From the NCBI GenBank assembly GCA_002368805.1, contig DFFH01000164.1, positions 1 to 22,460 on the forward strand: a DNA stretch of 22,460 nt, written 5' to 3'. Position 1 is the first letter of the stretch, and each line of letters starts with the position of its first letter. The position numbers were made by a program, and so were the translations under genes. Source of the stretch: Mageeibacillus sp. UBA3781. GTDB lineage: Bacteria > Bacillota > Clostridia > Saccharofermentanales > Saccharofermentanaceae. Shown here in pieces: positions 6,891 to 14,067 of the stretch. Below the pieces are notes generated by a model that was given only the letters and a program-made list of their open reading frames with translations, searched no databases and was not told the DNA's origin.

Positions 6891-8099
6891 TTATGCTGCT
6901 TTCCCCTGTCTTGCCTTCTTGATAACAAAAGAGATCAAGATGAAGGCCAGTCCGAAGAGGATCTGTACACCGAGCGATGCGAAGATGTTTCCGACACTGA
7001 AGGTGTAATTCATGCCCGATCCGGCATAGATGGTGTTCAGAACTTTTCCCGACCAGAAGAACGGGAGGAAGTGTGCGAATGCCTGCACTCCACTGCTCAT
7101 GAGGTAGAACGGTACGAAGATACCGCACAGGAAGCTCATGGAAAGACCTGCCGCGTTGCAGATAAGGCTGAGTGTTCCGGGTGTCAGGTTGAAGTTCGAG
7201 ATCAGAAGAGCGAATCCGCTGATGTAGAAGGTGGTGGCGATCAGGTTCAGAACAACGACCCAGCCGTACTTGCTCATCATGTCGGTGTTACCTGCATAGA
7301 TGAAGCTGAAGATAGTGTAGATCAGGACCAGGACTACTGCACAGGTCATAAGGCCGGCCATCTGAGCCCAGGTCTTCCTCCCGGGCTTTACCGGTGCCGC
7401 TTCGATCCTTGCGGAAACTACCTTCTTATTTGCGGCGATGATCGCGGAGGCGATGGACATGCCCATGATCCAGAGGCAGACGAAGCAGAAGTAATTGAGG
7501 ATCATGTAGGTCGCATACTCATTTGCATTCGTGTGCTGCGCTTCCTTCTTCTCTGTCACGACACCGAAGGTGACCTCAGACACCGTCATGTCCAGTGCTT
7601 TTTCCGAAGCTTCATGAGCATCCATGCCCATCGCGCGGTAGCTTCTGTAGATGTTTACGAAAGAATCGATATCGTTGGCGAAGCTGAAGGTCTTACCGGA
7701 CACCTGGCTGTGGGAGGAATAACTCAGAGAGATGTCCTCACCGGCGTCGATCTTCTCCTGGAAGTGCTCCGGTACTTCGATGAAGAAATCCGAGATGGAG
7801 AAATACAGGAGGTCATTGATGGACTCTTCCGAAGAAGTGTTGTCATCTTCGATGACGCCGTAATTGTCGATCAGTTTTCTGATCCCTGCGGAAAGTTCGC
7901 TATTATCATTATCACGGAAAAGCACTCCCAGGTTCTTGTAATCGACATTTTTTTCGCTCGCGCTTGCTTCATTCTTGTCGATGATATGCGGAGCCGAAAA
8001 GATCATAGAAGCGGCGTAAACGAACATGATAATCGATGAAATGATGACCGCTGCCTTATTTGCTTTTACCAGTTTGAAGAAATTCTTATAAAGCTGCAT
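6891..8099 (-). CDS. ABC-2 exporter permease (LnrN-like)
   Basis: A 402-residue membrane protein. It has one membrane segment near 15-35, then a large extracytoplasmic domain (about 36-195), then about five membrane segments in the C-terminal half and a short basic tail (KKARQGKAA). This is the ABC-2/YhgE-like layout of drug and lipid exporters. It overlaps the upstream permease by 14 bases (8086-8099) and has a good ribosome site (AAGGAGAGAAAAGT) inside that gene. The two permeases probably form a heterodimer driven by the ATPase at 9301-10239. The set resembles LnrM/LnrN of Bacillus subtilis, which export linearmycins. The actual substrate here is unknown. Two AAAAGCACT copies lie in this gene (7594, 7918). 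Confidence 0.9.
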   Translation of the reverse strand: MQLYKNFFKLVKANKAAVIISSIIMFVYAASMIFSAPHIIDKNEASASEKNVDYKNLGVLFRDNDNSELSAGIRKLIDNYGVIEDDNTSSEESINDLLYFSISDFFIEVPEHFQEKIDAGEDISLSYSSHSQVSGKTFSFANDIDSFVNIYRSYRAMGMDAHEASEKALDMTVSEVTFGVVTEKKEAQHTNANEYATYMILNYFCFVCLWIMGMSIASAIIAANKKVVSARIEAAPVKPGRKTWAQMAGLMTCAVVLVLIYTIFSFIYAGNTDMMSKYGWVVVLNLIATTFYISGFALLISNFNLTPGTLSLICNAAGLSMSFLCGIFVPFYLMSSGVQAFAHFLPFFWSGKVLNTIYAGSGMNYTFSVGNIFASLGVQILFGLAFILISFVIKKARQGKAA

Positions 8100-9282
8100 A
8101 CTTTTCTCTCCTTAATTTCATGATTGAGACGGCCATGAAGACAACTGTCGCCAGGCTGATCTTAATCATATTCATCCAGAACCCGCTAAGTGTCGGATAA
8201 TTTACCAGACGGAAGAACGCGAAGTTCATGATGGTGGCGGGATTGATCCGGTTCACGATCGGACAGTATTTCTCAAGAAGTCCCGGAAGCTGAACGATCA
8301 TCTCACCGCTTAAGAAAACCGAGATCATGACAAGAGCAGTCGCCTTGTTATCCCGCTGGTTTTCGTCGCCCTTTGTGAAGAGGCCGATCACACAGCCGAG
8401 ACTCATAGCAAAGAGATTTCCGAGCAGAACGAACAGGATGATATGCGGGAAGCGGTTGCCCAGCGGCACATCGAAGAAACGGTTCATGACGGTCAGGGCG
8501 AAGAAAGTGATCGCGCAGGACAGTACATATCTTGCCAGAAATGCTGAAAGAAGGATCTTCGATTTTTTCTTCGGCGATACACTCGTTCTCATACCGTAGC
8601 CGCTGAGGTTGCCCTGAATATCAAACACCGTATTGATACCGGCGGTGACATTGAAGAACATTCCCATGACGATCGTGCTGTAGAAGTACCACAGATACAC
8701 ATTCGCGGAGTTTTCGTTGTCACCGAGGTATGTGCTCTTCGGCTTCATCACCGAAACGGAGTTCGTAATGCTCTCCATTACAGCCTCGATCTTATCCGGT
8801 GCGGTCATCGCCGCATCCTTCATGATCGTGTAGTTCCTTCTATAAGATTCGGTGATACTTCTGGCAACCATGAGAGTGGTCATGTTTGCGCCGTCTCCGA
8901 CCTTTACGCTGATCGTTTCTTCTTTTCCGTTCACCAGGAAAAGCACTTCCAGTTCTTTATCAAGGATCTTCTTTTCGGCTTCTTCCTGAGATGCGGTCTC
9001 TATAAGTTCGATGACCGCGTGGTCATATCCCATGCTGCTCTTTCTGACTTCATCCGCATCTGCAAGATTTTTAAGTACTCCCTCGAATTCTTCTGCAAAA
9101 GCACTCTCCCCGGAATCGATGCGGATCATGGTGCTCTTTACCGGCTTGAAGTCGACCTCGCCCTTCGCAGGCCCCATGAACGTGACACTAAAGCATGTCA
9201 TGAGAAGGATCGGAAAGGCCAGTGACCAGAAGATGTAGGCCTTGTCGCGCAGTGTCTTGCGCAGATAATATGTAAACATCAT
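8086..9282 (-). CDS. ABC-2 exporter permease (LnrM-like)
   Basis: A 398-residue paralogue-like partner of the next permease, with the same topology: a membrane segment at about 18-36, an extracytoplasmic domain to about residue 190, then five to six C-terminal membrane segments and a basic end (KLRREKYAAL). The start at 9282 has an excellent site, AGGAGGAAGGAAAA; the adjacent ATG at 9279 is equally possible. The gene begins 18 bases after the ATPase stop and overlaps the following permease by 14 bases, so the three form one operon. Two AAAAGCACT copies lie inside (8939, 9097), read in different frames. Confidence 0.9.
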   Translation of the reverse strand: MMFTYYLRKTLRDKAYIFWSLAFPILLMTCFSVTFMGPAKGEVDFKPVKSTMIRIDSGESAFAEEFEGVLKNLADADEVRKSSMGYDHAVIELIETASQEEAEKKILDKELEVLFLVNGKEETISVKVGDGANMTTLMVARSITESYRRNYTIMKDAAMTAPDKIEAVMESITNSVSVMKPKSTYLGDNENSANVYLWYFYSTIVMGMFFNVTAGINTVFDIQGNLSGYGMRTSVSPKKKSKILLSAFLARYVLSCAITFFALTVMNRFFDVPLGNRFPHIILFVLLGNLFAMSLGCVIGLFTKGDENQRDNKATALVMISVFLSGEMIVQLPGLLEKYCPIVNRINPATIMNFAFFRLVNYPTLSGFWMNMIKISLATVVFMAVSIMKLRREKYAAL

Positions 9283-9300
9283 TTTTCCTTCCTCCTAAGA

Positions 9301-10239
9301 TCAATCATCACGCAGTTCTTTTCCCGTCAGTTCGAGGAAAACATCGTTTAATGTCGGCTGCTCGGAATATACATTCTTGATGCGGTAGCCCTTTTCCTGC
9401 AGGAGTGTGATGACCTTGACCACGTTGTTTCCGTTACCGGCCTCGATCCTCAGGATCTTTCCGTCATAATCCACACCGAAAACGTTATCCAGTTTTCTGA
9501 TCTTCTCTACATCCTCATCGGAGATTCCTTTGGCTTCGATCCGGATGATCTCGCTCTTTTTGATCATGCTCTTCAGTTCATCCACCGTGCCCTGTGCGAT
9601 CAGCTGGCCTTTATCTATGATGATGATCCGGTCTGCGATCTGCTCGACTTCTTCCATATAGTGGGAGGTGTAGATGACTGTTGCGCCTTCTTTTCTGAGC
9701 TGTTCGATACCCTCGAGGATCTTGTTTCTGCTCTGCGGATCGACTGCTACCGTCGGCTCGTCAAAGAAGATGATCTTCGGCTTATGGGCGATGCCGCAGG
9801 CGATGTTCAGTCTTCTCTTAAGACCGCCGGACAGTTTCTTCGGACGGAATTTCTTGAAGTCATTCAGTTCAACAAAATCGATCGCTTCCTGTACTCTCTT
9901 TTTTCTCTCCTCTTTATCTTCGATATAGAGGCCGCAGAAAAAGTCGATGTTCTCATATACTGTCAGTTCTTCGAAGACGGATACTTCCTGAGGAACAACA
10001 CCGATCTGTCTTTTCAGATCGTATGCCTTCGGGGACATTTCTTTTCCACGGATCGTGATCGTGCCTTTATCGTATTCCAGAAGTGAAAGGATGCAGTTGA
10101 TCGTGGTGGATTTGCCGGAGCCGTTAGGACCCAGAAGACCCAGGATCTCGCCTTCATTGACTGTCATGCTGAAGTTATCCACTGCGATCAGCTCTTTATA
10201 ACGCTTCACCAGTCCATCTACTTTAATGATCTCACTCAT
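9301..10239 (-). CDS. ABC exporter ATPase (LnrL-like)
   Basis: A 312-residue ATPase with all motifs intact: Walker A GPNGSGKST at 37-45, Q-loop Q84, signature LSGGL at 136-140, Walker B IIFFDEPT with D160-E161, and switch H193 (YTSHYMEE). The C-terminal about 90 residues are the extension common in drug/lipid exporter ATPases. The ATG at 10239 is preferred because it has GAGGTCAGGA upstream and the protein then begins as family members do (MSEIIKVDGLVKRY). The frame stays open to 10368, but that extra part contains the promoter leader and is basic, unlike the family. It is first in the exporter operon with two permeases. Confidence 0.93.
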   Translation of the reverse strand: MSEIIKVDGLVKRYKELIAVDNFSMTVNEGEILGLLGPNGSGKSTTINCILSLLEYDKGTITIRGKEMSPKAYDLKRQIGVVPQEVSVFEELTVYENIDFFCGLYIEDKEERKKRVQEAIDFVELNDFKKFRPKKLSGGLKRRLNIACGIAHKPKIIFFDEPTVAVDPQSRNKILEGIEQLRKEGATVIYTSHYMEEVEQIADRIIIIDKGQLIAQGTVDELKSMIKKSEIIRIEAKGISDEDVEKIRKLDNVFGVDYDGKILRIEAGNGNNVVKVITLLQEKGYRIKNVYSEQPTLNDVFLELTGKELRDD

Positions 10240-10344
10240 TTTCCTGACCTCACTTTTTTCTTTTCTTGCCGCCCGGCGTTCTTGGAGGGCGGTGATCGTA
10301 AGTGTTTTTCCGAATCGGCGGTATCCCGCGCTCTTCATGGTTCC

Positions 10345-10425
10345 ATTATTCCATAACCGCATTTTCACGGTAAGTGAGCGCTATCACTTCCCGACATGAC
10401 AAATGTCATTTTTCACGAATGACAC
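10345..10425 (-). promoter_or_regulatory. Exporter operon promoter with paired palindromes
   Basis: On the minus strand a weak -35 (CTTACC, 10374-10369), 18 bases and AATAAT (10350-10345) form a poor promoter of the kind that needs an activator. Two palindromes lie at and upstream of the -35. AAGTGAGCGCTATCACTT (10372-10389) has perfect 6-base arms. ATGACAAATGTCAT (10396-10409) is a perfect 6-2-6 repeat. A further AATGACAC half site is at 10418-10425. They are the best candidates for binding by the NarL-type regulator at 4830-5456; that link is inference. Confidence 0.5.
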
Positions 10426-10427
10426 AT

Positions 10428-10498
10428 AAAAAAGAAGAGAGTTTCTCCTTCTGCCGCCGGTATTATCATACCCTGGCAGAAAGTAAAACTCTCTTCTT
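10428..10498 (-). terminator. Long nested terminator of the GH16 gene
   Basis: The outer arms 10432-10444 and 10486-10498 (AAGAAGAGAGTTT and its complement) pair over 13 bases. Inside, CTTCTGCC pairs with GGCAGAAAG and GGTAT with ATACC around a short loop. On the minus strand the stem is followed by TTTTTT. It lies 36 bases after the GH16 stop, so it is a strong rho-independent terminator insulating the exporter promoter. Confidence 0.85.
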
Positions 10499-10533
10499 CC
10501 CCCTCTCCAGACTTGCCCCGAGGTTACAAAAGG

Positions 10534-11937
10534 TCAGCCTGTGATATCTTCTACACGCACATTGGTGATATGGATGGTTGCCGTATCCTTATACTTACCC
10601 ATGTTGAACTCCAGACGGCCGTTGTTATCGTCTTTCTCGTTCATCGCAAACTCGTATTCGAAGGTCTGCCACTCGGTCGTAAGCCGGATCGATGTATCCG
10701 GGAAGTAGCGGATCCAGCCGGCATTCGGTGCAGACACGCACACGATACACTTGCGGTCTTCGTCCGCACGGATATCAAAGGTCAGCTTATACTTATGTCC
10801 TTTTCTCATCGGAAGATCCGGATGAACGAGCTGGACAGAGTATTCCTCGGTACCGCAGTTGGTCGAGGAGATGATCATCTCGTTATTCTCGATCTTTGCC
10901 TGACCTTCGCCGCCGTTAAACAGCAGGAACTTCCAGTCGATATCGTCTTCGAGATTTTCCGCTTCTGCGAAGTTTCCGTTTCGGATGAAGTTTCCGTCCG
11001 GGAGTGCCTCACGGAAAGGCTTTTCCGGCTTCTTGACATTCGTGTCATAGGACGGCTTCTGATATACGCGGACATAGTCGATCAGGAATTCCGCCTTACT
11101 GAAATCCGTGGTCGCATCCGGGTTTCCCGGCCAGTTTCCACCGACCGCCAGATTCATCTGCACGAAGAACGGCTGATCAAACGGTGCCGGATATGGCTTA
11201 TCATCTTCGCCCTCGACTGCGGTAAACCAGTCATTTACAGTCAGCACCAGCTCATTATCGGTATAAAACCGCATCTCGCCCGGTTCCCACTCCACAGAGT
11301 ACTCATGGAATTTCGAAGAGAAGCTCTCCGCTCCTTTTTTCTCGATGGTCCCCTGCTGCTCGGCATGCGGCTCACCATAGTGGATCGTCGAATAGGAGAT
11401 CGTCGTGTCATTTCCGAGAGACTCCATGATGTCGATTTCACCGCACTTCGGCCACTGTCCGTAATGCGATTCATCCTTCGGCATCATCCAGATAGCAGGC
11501 CACAGTCCCTGTCCTTCCGGGACCTTGGCAGAAACGACGACTTTTCCGTAAGTGAAATCCGTCTTATTTTGTCCGGTGACTTTGCCGGAAGTATAGTATT
11601 CTTTTCCGTCTTTCTCCGTCTTGATCGCCTTCAGGACCAGGTTTCCGTCACGAACGAAGACATTGTCTGTGGAAGTCGTATATTCCTGAAGCTCATTATT
11701 TGTCCAGCCCGGTTCATGCGGTTCATAGTTCCACTTGCTCTCATCCATCTTCTCGCCGTCAAACTCATCGTTCCACAGAAGATCATACCCCTCGATGGCC
11801 GGGATCTCTGACTTTACTTCCGTTTCAGAAGTATCTGAGGCTGATTCGCCGCTTTCTTTCTTCTTACTTGAGCACGACGTCACCGGCAGCACCATCACAA
11901 GCGCCAGAACGATGCTCAATAGTTTTGTTTTCTTCAT
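10534..11937 (-). CDS. GH16 beta-glucanase lipoprotein with C-terminal carbohydrate-binding module
   Basis: A 467-residue surface lipoprotein: lipobox VTSC with C22, a Ser/Glu-rich linker to about 45, a GH16 domain at about 48-300, then a beta-sandwich at about 325-465 that looks like a CBM4/9 module. The catalytic motif GEIDIMES at 166-173 gives nucleophile E167, D169 and acid/base E172. WNYEPHEPGWTNNELQEY and GLWPAIWMMP are typical of laminarinase-like GH16 enzymes, so cleavage of beta-1,3- or mixed-linked glucans outside the cell is expected; the exact linkage preference cannot be read. Ribosome site GAGGAGGGGACC precedes the ATG. It is divergent from an AraC-type regulator that may control it, and is not part of a larger glucan locus in this window. 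Confidence 0.93.
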   Translation of the reverse strand: MKKTKLLSIVLALVMVLPVTSCSSKKKESGESASDTSETEVKSEIPAIEGYDLLWNDEFDGEKMDESKWNYEPHEPGWTNNELQEYTTSTDNVFVRDGNLVLKAIKTEKDGKEYYTSGKVTGQNKTDFTYGKVVVSAKVPEGQGLWPAIWMMPKDESHYGQWPKCGEIDIMESLGNDTTISYSTIHYGEPHAEQQGTIEKKGAESFSSKFHEYSVEWEPGEMRFYTDNELVLTVNDWFTAVEGEDDKPYPAPFDQPFFVQMNLAVGGNWPGNPDATTDFSKAEFLIDYVRVYQKPSYDTNVKKPEKPFREALPDGNFIRNGNFAEAENLEDDIDWKFLLFNGGEGQAKIENNEMIISSTNCGTEEYSVQLVHPDLPMRKGHKYKLTFDIRADEDRKCIVCVSAPNAGWIRYFPDTSIRLTTEWQTFEYEFAMNEKDDNNGRLEFNMGKYKDTATIHITNVRVEDITG

Positions 11938-11986
11938 GGTCCCCTCCTCATAAAGAAAGATTTGATTTCAACTTCAACATACCAAG

Positions 11987-12009
11987 AAAGCATGTTTCAT
12001 TATTGCTTT
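11987..12009. promoter_or_regulatory. Inverted repeat between GH16 and AraC genes
   Basis: AAAGCA (11987-11992) and TGCTTT (12004-12009) form a 6-11-6 inverted repeat about 50 bases upstream of the GH16 start and about 30 bases upstream of the AraC -10. Position makes it a candidate operator for the AraC-type protein; nothing else supports this. Confidence 0.3.
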
Positions 12010-12033
12010 TTCATATCTTTTTTTATGTTTTCT

Positions 12034-12042
12034 TGCTATAAT
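12034..12042 (+). promoter_or_regulatory. Extended -10 promoter of the AraC-type gene
   Basis: TGCTATAAT at 12034-12042 is a perfect TGN extended -10. The start site would be near 12049, so the transcript would begin almost exactly with the AAAAGCACTT word at 12051-12060 and have a leader of about 58 bases. Confidence 0.55.
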
Positions 12043-12106
12043 CCATATTGAAAAGCACTTGTCCTTAGTGTTTTTTGATGATTCCCGATTCCATGGAGAT
12101 ATGTAT

Positions 12107-12868
12107 ATGTGCGCGAAGAAAAAGAAGATATCGTATCAGGAATTTCTGCATCGTGAATATGAATTCTTTCATGCCCCGCTGGCGCCCGAGATGGACTTCT
12201 ACGAGACGATCCGGGCCGGGGATATGAAGAAACTTCAGAAGCTTCTGACAGAGCCTTTTCACGAGAAAAAAGGTCTCGGTGTCCTGTCCGGTGATCCTCT
12301 GTCCAATCTGAAATATCATCTGACGATCACGACCGCTCTGGTCGCCCGTTTCTGCATCTCCGGCGGATTAAGTCAGGCGGAATCTTACAGTCTCAGCGAT
12401 TATTATATCCGTCTGACAGACGAAGCGCAGTCTCCGCAGGAGATCTCTGACATTCATAATGAGATGTGCCTTCACTATACGAAGCGCATGATCGCACTTC
12501 AGCGAAACTCCGTCACGTCCAAATCGGTAAGCACCTGCATCAACTACATCTATGAACATCTTCACACGCGTATCACACTCGAGACGCTCGCAAAAACATG
12601 TAATCTCTCTGCGCCCTATCTTTCACGGTTATTTAAGAAAGAGACCGGATTTCCTGTAAGCGAGTATATATTAATGAAAAAGCTCGAGACAGCAAAATCG
12701 ATGCTCTCCTCCTCGGACTATTCGATCGCCGAGATCTCCGCATCGCTCGCCTTCCCGAGCCAGAGTTATTTCACGAATCTTCTGAAAAAGGACTGTGGCC
12801 TTACCCCGAAGCAGTACCGCGACAGGAGCACGGGAACGATCCCGAGAAATATCCGTCATCAGGTCTAA
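12107..12868 (+). CDS. AraC-family transcriptional regulator
   Basis: From the ATG at 12107 the protein has 253 residues. The C-terminal about 100 residues carry the two helix-turn-helix units of AraC/XylS: HTRITLETLAKTCNLSAPYL, then SRLFKKETGFPVSEYI, and later YSIAEISASLAFPSQSYFT, then FKKDCGLTP-like LLKKDCGLTPKQYR. The N-terminal about 140 residues are helical and do not look like the usual cupin sugar-binding domain, so the signal is unknown. Start choice: GGAG at 12095-12098 is about 8 bases before 12107 and too close to the alternative ATG at 12101. The gene is divergent from the GH16 lipoprotein and its stop overlaps the stop of the convergent lipoprotein gene. Confidence 0.88.
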   Translation: MCAKKKKISYQEFLHREYEFFHAPLAPEMDFYETIRAGDMKKLQKLLTEPFHEKKGLGVLSGDPLSNLKYHLTITTALVARFCISGGLSQAESYSLSDYYIRLTDEAQSPQEISDIHNEMCLHYTKRMIALQRNSVTSKSVSTCINYIYEHLHTRITLETLAKTCNLSAPYLSRLFKKETGFPVSEYILMKKLETAKSMLSSSDYSIAEISASLAFPSQSYFTNLLKKDCGLTPKQYRDRSTGTIPRNIRHQV

Positions 12869-13371
12869 ATGTTTGTATCTTCTACGCCTGTCGGATCACC
12901 GCCACGTTTTGTAGGCTTCTTCGTCGTTTCAGTAGGTTTACCGGAGTTCTTTGTCTCTTTTTCTCCGGAAACAGAGGGATTCGGGACATCCTCTTTTCCT
13001 TTAGCAGTTCCCTCGGATGGTTTATCCTTTGAACCTTGACCTAAATCAATATCCATATCATCCGGGTCAGCCGGATCGATCTCCGGTTCTTTCTTGTGAT
13101 CAGGCGCAGACTTTGTCTCACCGGAAGAAGACTCGGATGATGTTTCATCTATCTGATATGAAACAGATGAGTCAGAAGATTCGGATGATCCTTCTCCGGC
13201 AGACATTCCCGAGATGGAAGAAGATACTTCAGTTTCCGTAGATATTTCTGTATCAGAAGTTGTATCCGAAGACGAAGCTGACGCAGTTTTTCCTTTTTTC
13301 CCTTTCCAGCAGGCTGACAAAAGCATTGTGCCTGCAACTAAAAGAATCAGAACTCTTTTCCTTCTGATCAT
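12865..13371 (-). CDS. Low-complexity lipoprotein, unknown
   Basis: A 168-residue protein with a lipoprotein signal (MIRRKR, hydrophobic core, lipobox LSAC, C21). The rest is almost entirely Ser, Thr, Glu, Asp, Gly, Lys and Pro with no hydrophobic core; a folded domain is unlikely. It may be a surface spacer or a degenerate relic of a larger lipoprotein, but it is intact and composed like the linkers of the other lipoproteins here. The start overlaps the thioesterase stop as ATGA (13368-13371). The stop TAG shares CTAA at 12865-12868 with the TAA of the convergent AraC gene, and no terminator lies between. Confidence 0.75.
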   Translation of the reverse strand: MIRRKRVLILLVAGTMLLSACWKGKKGKTASASSSDTTSDTEISTETEVSSSISGMSAGEGSSESSDSSVSYQIDETSSESSSGETKSAPDHKKEPEIDPADPDDMDIDLGQGSKDKPSEGTAKGKEDVPNPSVSGEKETKNSGKPTETTKKPTKRGGDPTGVEDTNI

Positions 13372-13799
13372 GTCTGTTCTCCTTTATCCAGCAGAGATAT
13401 AAGTGTCTCATAAAATGCAGGGCATTCCTTTTCCAGACGGATCGGGCGGCCTTCGAAATTTATGAAGCAGTGCTCGGATTTTGCTTCGCAGACGAGTTTT
13501 CCTTCCTCATTTTTCATATCATATCCGAGAGTTAGCCGGACTCCCTTGCAGGCAAGTATCTTCACTTCGATCGTGATTTCTTCCGGAAATGTCGTTGTCC
13601 CTTTGTAGTGCACATCGATCGAGACGACCGGAGAGGCAATTCCTGTCTCCTCCAGCTTATCGAAATCCCATCCGATCTTACTAAGATAATCGACTCTGGC
13701 TTCTTCCATCCAGCGCACATAGTTCGAGTGATGCGTAATACTCATCCTATCCGTCTCATAGTACTGGACCTTGTGCTTATATGGTTCGATATGCTGCAT
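13368..13799 (-). CDS. Hotdog-fold acyl-CoA thioesterase (YbgC/4HBT type)
   Basis: A 143-residue single-domain hotdog protein that should hydrolyse an acyl-CoA or acyl-ACP thioester in the cytoplasm as a homotetramer or dimer. The N-terminal family motif is clear: VQYYETDRMSITHHSNYVRW, with D17 at the catalytic position of 4-hydroxybenzoyl-CoA thioesterase-type enzymes and H24/Y27 nearby. The central beta sheet region contains HYKGTTTFPEEITIEVKI. The start at 13799 is chosen because GGAG lies nine bases upstream and an extended -10 (13837-13845) lies between it and the upstream alternative ATG at 13871. It is coupled by ATGA to a low-complexity lipoprotein gene, an odd partner. Confidence 0.88.
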   Translation of the reverse strand: MQHIEPYKHKVQYYETDRMSITHHSNYVRWMEEARVDYLSKIGWDFDKLEETGIASPVVSIDVHYKGTTTFPEEITIEVKILACKGVRLTLGYDMKNEEGKLVCEAKSEHCFINFEGRPIRLEKECPAFYETLISLLDKGEQT

Positions 13800-13836
13800 C
13801 TTCAATTCTCCGGTTTCTATTGCGGTTTCTTTCGTA

Positions 13837-13845
13837 AGTATAGCA
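13837..13845 (-). promoter_or_regulatory. Extended -10 promoter of the thioesterase gene
   Basis: On the minus strand TGCTATACT (TATACT at 13842-13837) gives a TGN extended -10. Transcription would start near 13830, about 30 bases before the ATG at 13799. This rules out translation from the ATG at 13871 on this transcript. Confidence 0.5.
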
Positions 13846-13873
13846 AAAAGCCCATCTTTACAAAAGTCCAAAT

Positions 13874-13909
13874 AAAAAAGACCGGATGCCGGCTTTCCGG
13901 CACCCGGTC
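13874..13909 (-). terminator. Strong rho-independent terminator
   Basis: GACCGGATGCCGG (13880-13892) pairs with CCGGCACCCGGTC (13897-13909) with one mismatch, over a short loop, and the minus strand continues with TTTTTT. It ends the transcript carrying the 763-residue surface protein and the 33-residue peptide. Confidence 0.92.
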
Positions 13910-13930
13910 CTGTTCTGTTAAAGAATGAAA

Positions 13931-14032
13931 TTACACATTCACTTCATCGCCATAAGGACTTTCTGTGATCACATCTTCTGCATCAAAGGTAACAATCTCG
14001 ATTTTTAATTCTTCATAGGGTTCCATATTCAT
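13931..14032 (-). CDS. 33-residue acidic peptide
   Basis: A short gene with a near-ideal ribosome site (GAGGAGAAAT) and ATG at 14032-14030; an in-frame ATG at 14026-14024 has better spacing and would give 31 residues. It ends with TAA at 13933-13931. The product begins MNMEPYEELKIEIVTFDAED and continues VITESPYGDEVNV. It is strongly acidic, with no signal peptide and no cysteine. The pattern Y-E-x-(P/L)-x-(I/V)-E-(I/V)-x-x-F-x-x-x-D-V-I-x-x-S recalls short peptides I have seen in gut Clostridia genomes, whose function I do not know. It follows the surface protein stop by 35 bases and is closed by a strong terminator, so it is the last gene of that transcript. Confidence 0.7.
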   Translation of the reverse strand: MNMEPYEELKIEIVTFDAEDVITESPYGDEVNV

Positions 14033-14067
14033 ATTTCTCCTCATTATTCCTTGTTTACCGATGCATA

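Noticed and set aside
7071..8039. 322-codon plus-strand frame opposite the LnrN-like permease
   Set aside because: It is antisense to a well-supported membrane protein. The His/Asp-rich composition is what the complement of permease codons gives.
10240..10368. Upstream extension of the exporter ATPase by 43 residues
   Set aside because: The extension overlaps the promoter and leader, is basic and unlike family N-termini, and the ATG at 10239 has a good ribosome site.
10513..11811. Long open frame on the plus strand opposite the GH16 gene
   Set aside because: It is antisense to a protein with clear catalytic motifs, has no ribosome site or recognisable domain, and its composition is that of a mirrored coding frame.
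13800..13871. Longer thioesterase starting at 13871
   Set aside because: An extended -10 promoter lies inside this stretch and GGAG is correctly placed for the ATG at 13799.
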